A stretch of DNA of 64,000 nucleotides from Schaalia odontolytica (GTDB taxonomy: Bacteria > Actinomycetota > Actinomycetes > Actinomycetales > Actinomycetaceae), in assembly GCF_002847525.1 (NCBI RefSeq), contig NZ_PKKM01000007.1, forward strand, positions 62,001-126,000, in the 5' to 3' direction. The notes beneath the pieces are model-generated. The model did not search any database. It was not told the origin of the DNA and worked only from the letters and a program-made list of their open reading frames with translations. The translations under genes were made by a program, and so were the position numbers. Positions within the stretch are counted from its first letter, which is position 1, and every line of letters starts with the position of its first letter. Positions 49,795-59,080 of this stretch are shown here, in pieces.

Positions 49795-52374
49795 ATGTCC
49801 ACTGACTCCGTGACGACTACTTCCGCGGCCGCCCCTTCTTCCCTTGAGGCCACCCCGGCCTCGACCCCCGCTCCCCAGGTCGGCGAGGGCACCCGCGCCC
49901 ACGCCGCCGACCTGCGCCGACGCCTCATCGTCTGCGCGCCGCTGGGCATCCTCGCGATGATTCTGTCGATGGTTCCCGCGTGGCAGTTCACGGGGTGGCA
50001 GTGGGTCGTCGCGGTGGCCTCGATCCCGGTGGTGACGTGGGGCGCGTGGCCCTTCCACCGGGCGGCCTTTGCGGCGGGTCGCCACGGCTCGACAACGATG
50101 GACACGCTGGTCTCCCTCGGCGTCATCTCCTCGACTCTGTGGAGCTGGTGGGCGCTGCTGTGGGGCGGTGCCGGGATGCTCGGCATGCGTATGCACATGA
50201 GCCTGATCCCGCGCGCGGCGCACGCCGGCCACGCGGAAATCTACTTCGAGGGCGCGTGCATGATCGTCGTGTTCCTGCTGACGGGCCGCTACCTGGAGGC
50301 ACGCGCACGCTACCGCGCGGGCGACGCGCTGCGGTCGCTGCTGCGCATGGGCGCGAAGGAGGCGACGCTCGTGAGCGTCGATCCCGCGACCGGCGAGCGC
50401 ACGGAAACGGTCGTGCCCGCCTCATCCCTGCAGGTCGGCGACCTCTTTGCGGTGCGCCCGGGCGAGAAGGTGGCAACCGACGGCGTCATCGTCGAGGGTT
50501 CCTCCGCCCTGGACACCTCGCTCCTGACGGGCGAGTCCGTGCCCGTGGACGCCGCCCCCGGCGACGCGGTGACTGGCGCGACCGTCAACACGTGGGGGTC
50601 CCTGCTGGTGCGCGCCACGCGCGTCGGCTCGGATACGACGCTCGCGCAGATCGGGCGCATGGTCGCCGAGGCCCAGGCCGGCAAGGCCCCCGTCCAGCGC
50701 CTCGCGGACCAGATTTCGGGCGTGTTCGTCCCGATCGTCATCGCCGTCTCCCTGCTCACCCTCGGGGGCTGGCTGCTTGCGGGCGGCAGCGTTCAGGCCG
50801 CGTTCACGGCGGCCGTCGCCGTCCTGGTCGTGGCGTGCCCGTGTGCGCTCGGCCTGGCCACGCCCACCGCAATCCTCGTCGGGTCGGGGCGCGCCTCGCA
50901 GCTCGGCATCCTCATCAAGAACGCGGAAATCCTCGAGCAGACGCGCTCAATCGACACGATGCTGCTCGACAAGACGGGCACGGTGACCACGGGCGTCATG
51001 TCCCTCGAGTCGGTCGCGGTCGCGCCCGGCGCGGGAAGCTCCCCCGAGGTGGACGAGGACTCGGCCCTGTCCCTTGCAGCCTCCGTCGAGTCCCTCTCCG
51101 AGCACCCCGTCGCCCGCGCGATCACGTCGGGTGCATCGGACCGCGGCCTGTCACTGGAGCCCGTGACGGCGTTCGCGAATCAGCCCGGACTCGGCGTCGT
51201 CGGCATCACCGCCCAGGGCGGCGTGCTGGTCGGTCGCCCGTCGTGGCTGGCTTCCCTGGGCATCGACGTGCCCGCTTCCCTTCTCGAGGCCGTACGCGAG
51301 GCCGAGGCCTCGGGTGCCTCCGCCGTCGTCGCGGCGCTCGCGCCAAACCTGGGTTCCGCTGCATCCTCCTCCCCGGAGTCGGCAGCCGCCACGCCCGAGG
51401 CGCCCGCATCCATCACACTGCCCGGCCCCGACGCCGAGCTGCCCCTCGCGACGCTCACCATGAGCGTGGGCGGCATGACCTGCGCGTCCTGCGTGCGCCG
51501 CGTCGAGCGCAAGCTCGGCAAGCTCGACGGCGTGAAGGCCGAGGTCAACCTGGCCACCGAATCCGCGCGCATCACGCTCACCGCCCCGCACAGCGACGAA
51601 GAGCTCGAGGCCGTCGTGAACGCCGCCGGCTACCACGGCACGGTTACCTCCCGTTCTGAGGCCGCATCCTCCGACGGCGCACCCGCGGCTGGCGGCAACG
51701 CGGGTGGGGATACCGGTACCCCCACCCAGCCCGGCACCACCCCGGGCGCGGGCGAGCGCGAGGGGGCCCCGGCCTCGTCCCTGGTGATCCCCGAGCGCGT
51801 CGAGGGCCGCGCGATTGCCACACTCGTCGTGCGCGACACGGTCAAGGAGTCCTCCGCGGATGCGATCGCCCAGCTGCGCGAGCTTGGCATCGAGCCGATC
51901 CTGCTGACCGGCGATAACGAGGCGGCGGCCCGCCACGTCGCGGGTCAGGTGGGCATCGAGCGCGTCATCGCGGGCGTCCTGCCCGACGGCAAGCGCGACA
52001 CCGTCGCCGATCTACAAGCCGAGGGGCGCACGGTCGCGATGGTGGGCGACGGCGTGAACGACGCGGCCGCCCTCGCGCAGGCCAGCGCGAAGGGCCTGGG
52101 CATCGCAATGGGCTCGGGCACGGACGTGGCGATCGAGGTCGCGGACATGACACTCATGAACTCGTCACTCACCTCGGCGGCGACCGCGATCCGAGTGTCG
52201 CGCCGGACGCTGCGCATCATCAAGGAAAACCTGTTCTGGGCGTTCTTCTACAACGTCCTCATGGTGCCGCTCGCGATCGCTGGGCTCCTCTCCCCCATGC
52301 TTGCGAGCGCCGCGATGGCGTGCTCGTCCGTGTTCGTGGTCCTCAACTCGCTGCGCCTGCGCACGGCGAAGTAG
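49795..52374 (+). CDS. copA: Copper-exporting P1B-type ATPase with internal HMA domain
   Basis: The protein has 859 residues. No HMA domain is at the N-terminus; a Ser/Thr/Ala tail runs straight to the first membrane helix near 43. ACPCALGLATPTA near 350 is the metal site, DKTGT near 392 the phosphorylation site, SEHPVARAI near 434 the nucleotide site, and TGDN near 705 with GDGVNDAAAL complete the P domain. One HMA domain with GMTCASC near 560 is inserted between 434 and 705, framed by low-complexity linkers, the second of which contains GEREGAPASS, a dispersed-repeat product. It exports Cu(I). Confidence 0.9.
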   Translation: MSTDSVTTTSAAAPSSLEATPASTPAPQVGEGTRAHAADLRRRLIVCAPLGILAMILSMVPAWQFTGWQWVVAVASIPVVTWGAWPFHRAAFAAGRHGSTTMDTLVSLGVISSTLWSWWALLWGGAGMLGMRMHMSLIPRAAHAGHAEIYFEGACMIVVFLLTGRYLEARARYRAGDALRSLLRMGAKEATLVSVDPATGERTETVVPASSLQVGDLFAVRPGEKVATDGVIVEGSSALDTSLLTGESVPVDAAPGDAVTGATVNTWGSLLVRATRVGSDTTLAQIGRMVAEAQAGKAPVQRLADQISGVFVPIVIAVSLLTLGGWLLAGGSVQAAFTAAVAVLVVACPCALGLATPTAILVGSGRASQLGILIKNAEILEQTRSIDTMLLDKTGTVTTGVMSLESVAVAPGAGSSPEVDEDSALSLAASVESLSEHPVARAITSGASDRGLSLEPVTAFANQPGLGVVGITAQGGVLVGRPSWLASLGIDVPASLLEAVREAEASGASAVVAALAPNLGSAASSSPESAAATPEAPASITLPGPDAELPLATLTMSVGGMTCASCVRRVERKLGKLDGVKAEVNLATESARITLTAPHSDEELEAVVNAAGYHGTVTSRSEAASSDGAPAAGGNAGGDTGTPTQPGTTPGAGEREGAPASSLVIPERVEGRAIATLVVRDTVKESSADAIAQLRELGIEPILLTGDNEAAARHVAGQVGIERVIAGVLPDGKRDTVADLQAEGRTVAMVGDGVNDAAALAQASAKGLGIAMGSGTDVAIEVADMTLMNSSLTSAATAIRVSRRTLRIIKENLFWAFFYNVLMVPLAIAGLLSPMLASAAMACSSVFVVLNSLRLRTAK

Positions 52375-52389
52375 CCGCACAAACGGCAC

Positions 52390-52427
52390 GAGTGCCGCGT
52401 GGCCGGACATCCGGCTGCGCGGCACTC
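52390..52427. terminator. Hairpin between convergent copA and mycosin genes
   Basis: GAGTGCCGCG pairs with CGCGGCACTC, with inner GCCGG/CCGGC and an ACAT loop. Confidence 0.75.
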
Positions 52428-52441
52428 GGTGCGTCACGCGT

Positions 52442-53623
52442 TTACTTCTGGTGGTATCGGGGACTGGTTCCAATGTGCGGTACGTTGGATAGAGCAGAGG
52501 CGTATGCAACTGACTCATCAAATCCGCGGTAGACGTAGGAATCGGCCATGTTCACACCGAGGGGGTTAATGACTGCGTCTGCGAGATCCAATTGCTCCTT
52601 GGGTGTAGGACGGCTACCCGTGCCTTTGTCAGCTAAGGGGTTCTCATCGGGGTACTGTGACGGGTCTGTTCTCATCAAGGAAGCGCCATCAATTGCCCCG
52701 TAGCCGGTGTACTGGTTCCAGTCATGGTTGGGGTTGAGGCTATTCTTCACGAGGAGTTGGAGCAGCTGATTGGTGCTCGCGTTGGGCCATTTCTGTCGTG
52801 CCATGGCCATGAATCCGGCAGCTATTGCGGTAGCGTTAGATGTTCCCTGAGTGGTGGTGATGGCACCGGTGTCCACGCTGCGAACATTGATGGGGCCTCC
52901 GAACGCTGCGGTTGTAACACCAGGACCGTAGGAGGAGTAGGTGGCAAAAGACCTATCAGCGTTGATTGCGGATACTCCTACGACGCCTGACCAGCGGCCT
53001 AAGCTATCGGTGTCTTCTGCTCCGTTGTTTCCCGCGCCTGCCATGATGATGACTCCTTCATTCATGGCGCGAGCCACTGCCCACATGAGGCTTGGTGACC
53101 GATCTTCGCTGGTCGCGGAAATCGAAATGATCTGCGCACCGTCATCAATGGCTTGGTTGATGAGGACATCGAGGTTTGCTCGATAATCTGTAGCTGTTTC
53201 ACAACCGGTTGTGTCATCTGGCCACCCACCGGCTTGATAGGTGTATAACGTTGCGTCGGGCGCGACACCGTATTTCTGGGAGACCAGAAGGGCAGCCATT
53301 TGGTTACCGTGATCCTTCTTGTCTCCCTTGGCAATGATCGTACACCGGCTCTTATCGGTTATGTTGGCGCCGGCCAGTTCCGGGTCGCTGAGGTTGACGG
53401 GGCTGTCAATGAGGGCAATGATCACACCCTTGCCGGTATAGCCCTTCGCTCGTGCTTGGTCAAGGTGGTAGTAGGAGAAGTACTCCTGCGAGGTGATCTC
53501 GTCCGCGTACGCGGGAGCCGGGGCCGCCGTCAGTGCGCCCGCACTCAGCGCGAGGGCGCAGGCGGCAGTTGTCAGAGCACGCACGGAGTTGCCAAAGAAG
53601 GTCACCATTGGCGTAGGTCCCAT
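52442..53623 (-). CDS. Mycosin-like subtilisin family protease
   Basis: The protein has 393 residues from ATG 53623, with GGAGG 8 nt upstream; ATG 53608 has no such site. A signal peptide ends near AYADE (residue 41). The S8 triad is in IALIDSPVN, KDHGNQMAALL and QGTSNATAIAAGF. Mycosins of type VII systems end in a membrane anchor; here the C-terminus is polar, so the protease may be released or wall-bound. It overlaps the substrate-like gene upstream. Confidence 0.8.
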   Translation of the reverse strand: MGPTPMVTFFGNSVRALTTAACALALSAGALTAAPAPAYADEITSQEYFSYYHLDQARAKGYTGKGVIIALIDSPVNLSDPELAGANITDKSRCTIIAKGDKKDHGNQMAALLVSQKYGVAPDATLYTYQAGGWPDDTTGCETATDYRANLDVLINQAIDDGAQIISISATSEDRSPSLMWAVARAMNEGVIIMAGAGNNGAEDTDSLGRWSGVVGVSAINADRSFATYSSYGPGVTTAAFGGPINVRSVDTGAITTTQGTSNATAIAAGFMAMARQKWPNASTNQLLQLLVKNSLNPNHDWNQYTGYGAIDGASLMRTDPSQYPDENPLADKGTGSRPTPKEQLDLADAVINPLGVNMADSYVYRGFDESVAYASALSNVPHIGTSPRYHQK

Positions 53624-55200
53624 CCGTCGTCCTCCCGCTTGGCGGGAGCGATGGTGCGGTCTGTTCCGTAGGTCTGGGACAGGGGGTTGACGTAGCCTGC
53701 GGGCAGATCATCCTCATCCTCATCCACCGTGAAAGCCACGTACTTGCGCTTGCGGCCCTTCTTGTCGTCCTTGCCCATGCCGCCGCCAGCACCCGCGCCG
53801 CCGCCCATGAAGCCGCCGCCAGCACCCGCGCCGCCGCGACCGGCAGCGCCAGCCGCACCGGCCGCACCACCACCGGCGCCGGTCGTACCGGTCACGCCGG
53901 AAGCGCCCGCACCGGCCGCACCGTTCGCGCCGGCCACGGAAGCGGGGGGAGTGTAGGAACCAAAACCCGAACCCGAGTACGTGCCCACGCGCAGGTTCGA
54001 AGTACCCATAGCGCCAGCTGAACCGGTCGTGCCCGTGATACCACGCAGGCCGCCCATACCGAGGCCGTTCGCCGAACCCGATGCGCCAGAGGCTCCGCCC
54101 AGGCCACCAAAGCCCGAACCCATGCGGGCGGCACCGCGCATGCCCAGCGCGCCAGCGCCCAGCACACCAGCGCCACCCAGACGACCAGCCATGGCAGCGT
54201 CAGATGCAGCGCCGCCGTTGAGGCGCCACAGTGGATGCTGCGCATCAGCGGGGGGAGCCGGGGTGTGGCCGCCGACGACGCCGTTGCGATACGTGGTGCC
54301 GTTGACGCGCGTGTGGAGCAGGTCGGTGTCCATGAGGTCCTGCGGGTCAGTGATCGGGTTCGTGCGCGAACCCAGCTCGCCGTACGGCAGCTCCTGCTTG
54401 GGGACGGCTCCAGAGGCGATCACGCGGTTACGAGCAGCAGCCGCATCGGCCTCACTCCACCACGGCTTATCGAAGCCGCCCGGGTAGCCCTCACCGTTAC
54501 GGCCAGCCTCACGACCAAAACCATTCTCCGGCGAATAACCGCCGCCTCCATCTCCGCGAGTGTGGGTTTTCCCGTCAGAAGGTGTGGTGCCGCCATGATC
54601 GCCCGAATCGGGATCCGCTGTAACTGTGGCGATGTCGACGTGTTTCCCCTTGCGCACGTCCGACATTGTTCCTGACAAGTCAGTGGTCCGATTGTTAATC
54701 GTATCGAGGATACGTTGGCAGGATTCTTCGCGCTGGGCATTCGCCTGCGCCTCGACGCCTGCGACGTACGCTTCTCCTGTTGTAATGCGCATGGGGCCGA
54801 GTGCGATCCCACCACCAGGCTTATCGGACGGAACGAAGACAAACTTGTCGTCGCGCATTGCTGCGGTCTCGGCGTCAAGAAGGCTATCACTGATGTTTTG
54901 ACCTTCTGCGTAGGCAGCTGCCATCGCATCGCGTGCTGCCGTGTAGACGGTGTGGCCGGCCTCGTATTGCTTACGGTAGTTGTTGATTCGATCGATCGAT
55001 GTTTCGACCCACTTGTCCATCGCTTCCGCAGCTTTGCCAGTAAAACCGTGGCTCTGCCGATACTCCTCGAGTCGCTTTACTGCATCATCAAAACCATGGA
55101 TAGTGTTCTCGTGCTCGGTTTCCCAGCGCTCGAGGTCGCCGTTGGCCCTTGCGTGATACAAAAAGGTTTTGAGCTTGTGATAGTTGGGTGAAGACGCCAT
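53602..55200 (-). CDS. Gly-rich type VII-substrate-like protein
   Basis: The protein has 532 residues from ATG 55200. The first 190 residues are helical, with GFTGKAAEAMDKW near 58 as a WXG-like turn. An Asp/Gly/Thr linker follows. Residues about 330-480 are very rich in Gly and Ala (GAGGGAAGAAG and similar), recalling EspB- and PPE-type ESX substrates. The tail is basic then acidic (KKGRKRKYVAFTVDEDEDD). It has no signal peptide. It is co-transcribed with a mycosin, so the protease may process it, which is inference. Confidence 0.65.
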   Translation of the reverse strand: MASSPNYHKLKTFLYHARANGDLERWETEHENTIHGFDDAVKRLEEYRQSHGFTGKAAEAMDKWVETSIDRINNYRKQYEAGHTVYTAARDAMAAAYAEGQNISDSLLDAETAAMRDDKFVFVPSDKPGGGIALGPMRITTGEAYVAGVEAQANAQREESCQRILDTINNRTTDLSGTMSDVRKGKHVDIATVTADPDSGDHGGTTPSDGKTHTRGDGGGGYSPENGFGREAGRNGEGYPGGFDKPWWSEADAAAARNRVIASGAVPKQELPYGELGSRTNPITDPQDLMDTDLLHTRVNGTTYRNGVVGGHTPAPPADAQHPLWRLNGGAASDAAMAGRLGGAGVLGAGALGMRGAARMGSGFGGLGGASGASGSANGLGMGGLRGITGTTGSAGAMGTSNLRVGTYSGSGFGSYTPPASVAGANGAAGAGASGVTGTTGAGGGAAGAAGAAGRGGAGAGGGFMGGGAGAGGGMGKDDKKGRKRKYVAFTVDEDEDDLPAGYVNPLSQTYGTDRTIAPAKREDDGWDLRQW

Positions 55201-55219
55201 GATGAACGCCTTTTTTCTC

Positions 55220-55708
55220 TTAGTCGTCGTACTCAGTTGCAGCACCAGTGTCAGAGGGGGCGCCTGTGGTTCCCTGAGTATCAGTGGAAGTGGGCACTGG
55301 TTTCACATCTTTCTCAGTCACAGCGTATCCGCCGTTTTCGAGAGCCTTCTTAAGATTGCGTGAGGCCTCTGAATCAGAGACCGTGTGAAGAGCATCCTTG
55401 ACCTTATGGAATGAGTACTCGGCATCCCACTCGGCGTCCTTGACTGCTTCCATCACATGCTTCGTCTCGGTAATGAAGGTTGAGATGAGAGCATTCTCTT
55501 CCTCGAGAATCTTCGAGATGTCGCCGAACAGGCCCGCGGTGCTATGACGCATGGCTGCGGGACCTCTTTCGTTCCCCCACGCGGTGAAGTCTTGCGCGGC
55601 GCTGAGCTTGTTAGTGTTCTCCGAAGAGTTCTTGACGGCAGCCCCACCATCCTCCGCATGAGGGAGTGCTTCTTCCTGCTTCTTGTGACGGTACGCCAAA
55701 TCTGTCAC
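55220..55708 (-). CDS. Small helical protein of the type VII-like cluster
   Basis: The protein has 162 residues from GTG 55708, with AAGGAGA upstream. It is predicted to be mostly helical (FGDISKILEEENALISTFIT, then AEWDAEYSFHKVKDAL) with an acidic tail, of ESX-helper size. No WXG motif is clear. It lies between a lipoprotein and the Gly-rich protein in the same direction and is probably part of one operon with them. The function is unknown. Confidence 0.62.
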   Translation of the reverse strand: MTDLAYRHKKQEEALPHAEDGGAAVKNSSENTNKLSAAQDFTAWGNERGPAAMRHSTAGLFGDISKILEEENALISTFITETKHVMEAVKDAEWDAEYSFHKVKDALHTVSDSEASRNLKKALENGGYAVTEKDVKPVPTSTDTQGTTGAPSDTGAATEYDD

Positions 55709-55761
55709 AGCATTCTCCTTATGGTGACGGGATGTGTTTCGCGCAGTTCCGCGCGTGGTTC

Positions 55762-56304
55762 TTATGATTTGACCTTGAAGCGGCGGACGATAGGTTGCGC
55801 GGGCTGATCGGGGCCGTCGATCTTCATAGTCCACACGTAAGTGGTGTCCTTGTCACTGCCTTCGACCTCAACGGTCCATGAGGAGTAGTACTGGCAGTCC
55901 TGCTCGACGCACAGATCGTAGGTGTCTTGGCCGAGGCGCCAGTAATCAGTGGCCGACATGAGTCTGTATGCGTAAGACTCTTTATCAACGGAAATCGTTC
56001 CGTTTTCTTCCAGCTTGAACGGTTCTTCGAAGATGCCATCGCTCTGACCGATTAGCTGCGCGCCGACCATGTTGTTCAGGGCGTTGGCTTTTTCGACGAT
56101 CTTGTTCTTCTCGGCGCCGGAGGCGGAGTTCATCTGGCTGATGAGGTCGCGCTTGATGCCTTCGGGGATGTTCTTCATCGAGGCGATGTCCGTAGAATTC
56201 GAACCTCCACCGCCGGGGAGCCTTATGCAGCCGGTCAGACCAACGGCCACCAGAAGCAGGGACGAGGCCGCTGCAAGGGTGCGGCGAGACGCGAGAGAGG
56301 ACAT
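55762..56304 (-). CDS. Lipoprotein heading the type VII-like cluster
   Basis: The protein has 180 residues with AGGAG upstream. The signal peptide ends in lipobox GLTGC. The mature part has a helical start (IPEGIKRDLISQMNSASG) and a beta-rich end with a Cys pair (LCVEQDCQYYSSW) that may form a disulfide. No domain is recognised. It is the first gene of the unit. Confidence 0.68.
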   Translation of the reverse strand: MSSLASRRTLAAASSLLLVAVGLTGCIRLPGGGGSNSTDIASMKNIPEGIKRDLISQMNSASGAEKNKIVEKANALNNMVGAQLIGQSDGIFEEPFKLEENGTISVDKESYAYRLMSATDYWRLGQDTYDLCVEQDCQYYSSWTVEVEGSDKDTTYVWTMKIDGPDQPAQPIVRRFKVKS

Positions 56305-56596
56305 ACTTTTCTCCTACTGTCAGACTGGTCAATCATATGCGACTTGTTGACCTGCGTGTCAACAAATGACAACACCGGGAGGGCCGAGCGCATCGTCGTC
56401 GCAGGAGCGCGTCATTGACGGTTGCCGACCGTATTATGACGCGGGAAGATGGGCCGACTGATACGTGGCGCCGATGAACCCATGCAGGTGTCGTGACGCA
56501 ACCGGCGACCGCCGTGAATTTATGAACCCCAGTTAAAATTGGACATGTATTCGACACCGAGGTGAGCGACGAGATGCTGCCTCACTGACATACCGC
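56305..56596. promoter_or_regulatory. Spacer with a likely lipoprotein promoter and an inverted-repeat operator
   Basis: TTGTTGAC-CTGCGT-GTCAACAA (56344-56365) is a perfect 8-bp inverted repeat. Its minus-strand TTGACA lies 17-19 bp from CATATGAT, giving a -35/-10 pair for the lipoprotein gene. Nothing else is recognised in this gap. Confidence 0.5.
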
Positions 56597-58144
56597 TTAC
56601 GAGGTACGCCTTGCGACGCGGAAGCCCTGCTTGGCGTAGACGGTCTCGTAGGAGTAGCCGGGGTGGGCGGCGCTCCCCCACGACTCGGCGTCGACCTGCT
56701 GATCGCCCCACGCGTAGGAGCGCGCATCGATGACGACATACTCCGGCGGGGTATCCATGGTGCCAGTCGTTCCCACCCAGTAGACCTCGCGACCGGGCAC
56801 GAGGCGCGCGAGCAGCGTCGTGTCGGTCTCGACGCTCACCCCCTCAGGCACCGCGTCGAGCGCGCCGAGGGCGGCGGCCATGCGCGGGTCCTCCTTGAGG
56901 TCGGGCAGGTGCCACAGCGGCAGGGACGAGGCCGTGAGAGCCAGAGACAGTGCGGGGATGCACGCGACTGCCCACGCGGCCACCCGCCACCCCCTTGTTG
57001 GCGAGGCCGAGGCCCCCTGATCGGCATGCAACTCACGCACCGCGCCTTCTCCCACAGCCTCCGCAAGCGCGGAGGCGGACGCCGAACGAGAGGCCCGCTT
57101 GGGAGCGAGCCACTGGTCGATGACATCCAGCAGGGAGCACGCGGCGATGGGGACGAGCACGGCGTTGTAGTGCCACGAGTCCCACACGTAGTAGGTCTCG
57201 ACGGAGCCCGCGAAGCGCCAGGCGAGGGTCGGGAGGACCAGCGCAAACCAGGGGGACCCGGTGCCCACGAGGCCCGCGCCGGCCGCGAGGACGAGGAGCG
57301 TCACGAGCTTGACAGAGGGAGTCGTCAGGATGTCCCACAGGGAGGGGATTGCGCGGGCGGAGGTGGTTCCACCGGTCGGCGTGCCCGCGCCGGTGGCGGA
57401 GCCGTCGAGCGAGTAGGCCCACGTGCCAGCCGGGTTCATCGCCGGGAGCAGCACCTTGACTGTCAGCGCAAACGCGACGATGCCGAACAGAGCGTACGCT
57501 AACGACCGCAGGACAGCGGCACGCCCGTCGTCTCTGCGGCGCCACGCGATCGCGAGTCCAGCGACGAAGACCGTCAGCCCGAGATCCTCCTTGACAAGAA
57601 CCAGCGGCGCCAGCCACGCCATGCACGCCCCCCACCGTCGTTCGACGAAGGCAACTCCACCGAAAGCCAACAGCGGGACGGCCACGCAGACCTCGTGAAA
57701 CTGGGCGCCAACCGCACCCTGGAGCCCCCACCCCAGGCCGTAGGCGAGCCCGACGAGGAGCGCGCCGCCTCGACCGAGGAGACGCTGCGCGAGGCGCGCG
57801 ATCGGCGCGGCCGACGCGGCTATCAGCACGTCCTGGATGACGAGGAGGGTCAGCGCGGAGGGGAAGAGACGGAAGATCGGACCGAGCAGCGCCAGGATCG
57901 GATGGAAGTGATCACCCAGCAGGTTGTAGCCGGGCCCCTTGATGGGGACGATGGGTGCCTCGAAGCGCGAGTAGGCCTGGACGGCCTCGGTGAAGATGCC
58001 AAGGTCCCACGAAGGGGCGACAAGCGCGCGCCACTGCGCCACCGAGTAGCAGACGTAGAGTGCGCCGACGACGCAGGCGATGAGGGTGGGCAGCCACCAG
58101 GTCACCACCAGGCGACCGACGGCTAATCGATCCGGGCCCTTCAC
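56597..58144 (-). CDS. DUF2079 membrane protein
   Basis: The protein has 515 residues with around ten membrane helices. APSWDLGIFTEAVQAYSRFE and LGDHFHPILALLGPIFRLFP near the start are typical of DUF2079, a GT-C-like fold with conserved Asp and His in the first outer loop. It may be a glycosyltransferase using polyprenyl donors. The start overlaps the GT2 gene by ATGA (58141-58144), which supports a shared role in envelope glycan synthesis. Confidence 0.82.
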   Translation of the reverse strand: MKGPDRLAVGRLVVTWWLPTLIACVVGALYVCYSVAQWRALVAPSWDLGIFTEAVQAYSRFEAPIVPIKGPGYNLLGDHFHPILALLGPIFRLFPSALTLLVIQDVLIAASAAPIARLAQRLLGRGGALLVGLAYGLGWGLQGAVGAQFHEVCVAVPLLAFGGVAFVERRWGACMAWLAPLVLVKEDLGLTVFVAGLAIAWRRRDDGRAAVLRSLAYALFGIVAFALTVKVLLPAMNPAGTWAYSLDGSATGAGTPTGGTTSARAIPSLWDILTTPSVKLVTLLVLAAGAGLVGTGSPWFALVLPTLAWRFAGSVETYYVWDSWHYNAVLVPIAACSLLDVIDQWLAPKRASRSASASALAEAVGEGAVRELHADQGASASPTRGWRVAAWAVACIPALSLALTASSLPLWHLPDLKEDPRMAAALGALDAVPEGVSVETDTTLLARLVPGREVYWVGTTGTMDTPPEYVVIDARSYAWGDQQVDAESWGSAAHPGYSYETVYAKQGFRVARRTS

Positions 58145-58989
58145 CCGACCATCTCCGCGGGGCGCGCGTCAGAAGAATCGGATTCCTCCGCCTCGTCGCG
58201 GGCCGAGGCCGGGGCCGGGTAGGGCACGCCGATCCCCTGTTCATGGTCGGCGCGGCGCTTCGAGCGCGCGTCGGAGTGGAAGAGCTGGCTGACCGTGGCG
58301 CGCACGGCGTCGAACATGCGCGCCGGGCGGTTGAGCGAGCCGAGCGAGCGGTCCGCGCCAGAGTGGGCGAAGTTGCAGGGGACCTCCATGACGGACAGGC
58401 CCGCGCGCAGCACGCTGATAGTCATGGCGGCTTCGAGCACGTAGCGGCCCGCGAAGGGCATGGCCGCGTCGATGGCCTCGCGCGTCAGGCAGCGCTGGTA
58501 GCTGAGGGGGTAGTGGCAGTTCCAGCCGGTCTTGCGGCGGATGAGCCGGCGGGCGACGCCCGGCCCGTAGCCGGAGTACTCGCGTCCCGCCGACGGGACG
58601 GCAATCGCCATGTCGGCCTGGCGGGCGAAGACGGCCTCGACGAGGGCGGTGGCCTCGACCGCGGATTCGCCGAGGTCGGGGGAAAGAAGCAGGATGTGGC
58701 GGGGCGGCCCGTCAGGGCGGTCGCGCATGGCGGCGACCTTCACGCCGGTCTCGATCGCCGAGGCACGCCCGCGCTCGACGGAGTGGCGCACGACGACGGC
58801 GCCGGCGGCACGGGCGGCACGCCCGGTGTCGTCCGTGGAACCATCGTCGACGACAATGAGGAGGTCAACGCTGGGTATGGCGCGGCACGCGCGCACGGTG
58901 GCCGCGACGGCGCGTCCAACGTTGTGCGCAGCGATGACGGCGGCGACGCGCTGCGGCTGGGAACCTCGAGATCCGGCGGGATAGTTCAC
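58141..58989 (-). CDS. Family 2 glycosyltransferase
   Basis: The protein has 282 residues from GTG 58989. VAAVIAAHNVGRAVAATVRA at the start, then LLIVVDDGSTDDTG, is the GT-A nucleotide-sugar fold with the first Asp site. LLLSPDLGES near 105 has the second. No membrane helix is clear. It is probably a polyprenyl-phosphate sugar transferase that supplies the DUF2079 protein, an inference from coupling. The start is leaderless, with TAGACT 7 nt upstream. Confidence 0.8.
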   Translation of the reverse strand: MNYPAGSRGSQPQRVAAVIAAHNVGRAVAATVRACRAIPSVDLLIVVDDGSTDDTGRAARAAGAVVVRHSVERGRASAIETGVKVAAMRDRPDGPPRHILLLSPDLGESAVEATALVEAVFARQADMAIAVPSAGREYSGYGPGVARRLIRRKTGWNCHYPLSYQRCLTREAIDAAMPFAGRYVLEAAMTISVLRAGLSVMEVPCNFAHSGADRSLGSLNRPARMFDAVRATVSQLFHSDARSKRRADHEQGIGVPYPAPASARDEAEESDSSDARPAEMVG

Positions 58990-58996
58990 GACTAAC

Positions 58997-59002
58997 AGTC
59001 TA
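58997..59002 (-). promoter_or_regulatory. -10 element TAGACT, leaderless start of the GT2 gene
   Basis: On the minus strand TAGACT ends 7 nt before the GTG at 58989. Confidence 0.5.
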
Positions 59003-59080
59003 CGGGCGGCGGGGCGCAATCGCGTCCCACCGCCCGTAATGTGAGCGACAAACCTATCTAAACGACAGGTAAAAATGTGC

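Noticed and set aside
51350..51900. Intein or frameshift in copA
   Set aside because: The insertion is a complete HMA domain with GMTCASC and low-complexity linkers; no intein motifs and no break in the frame.
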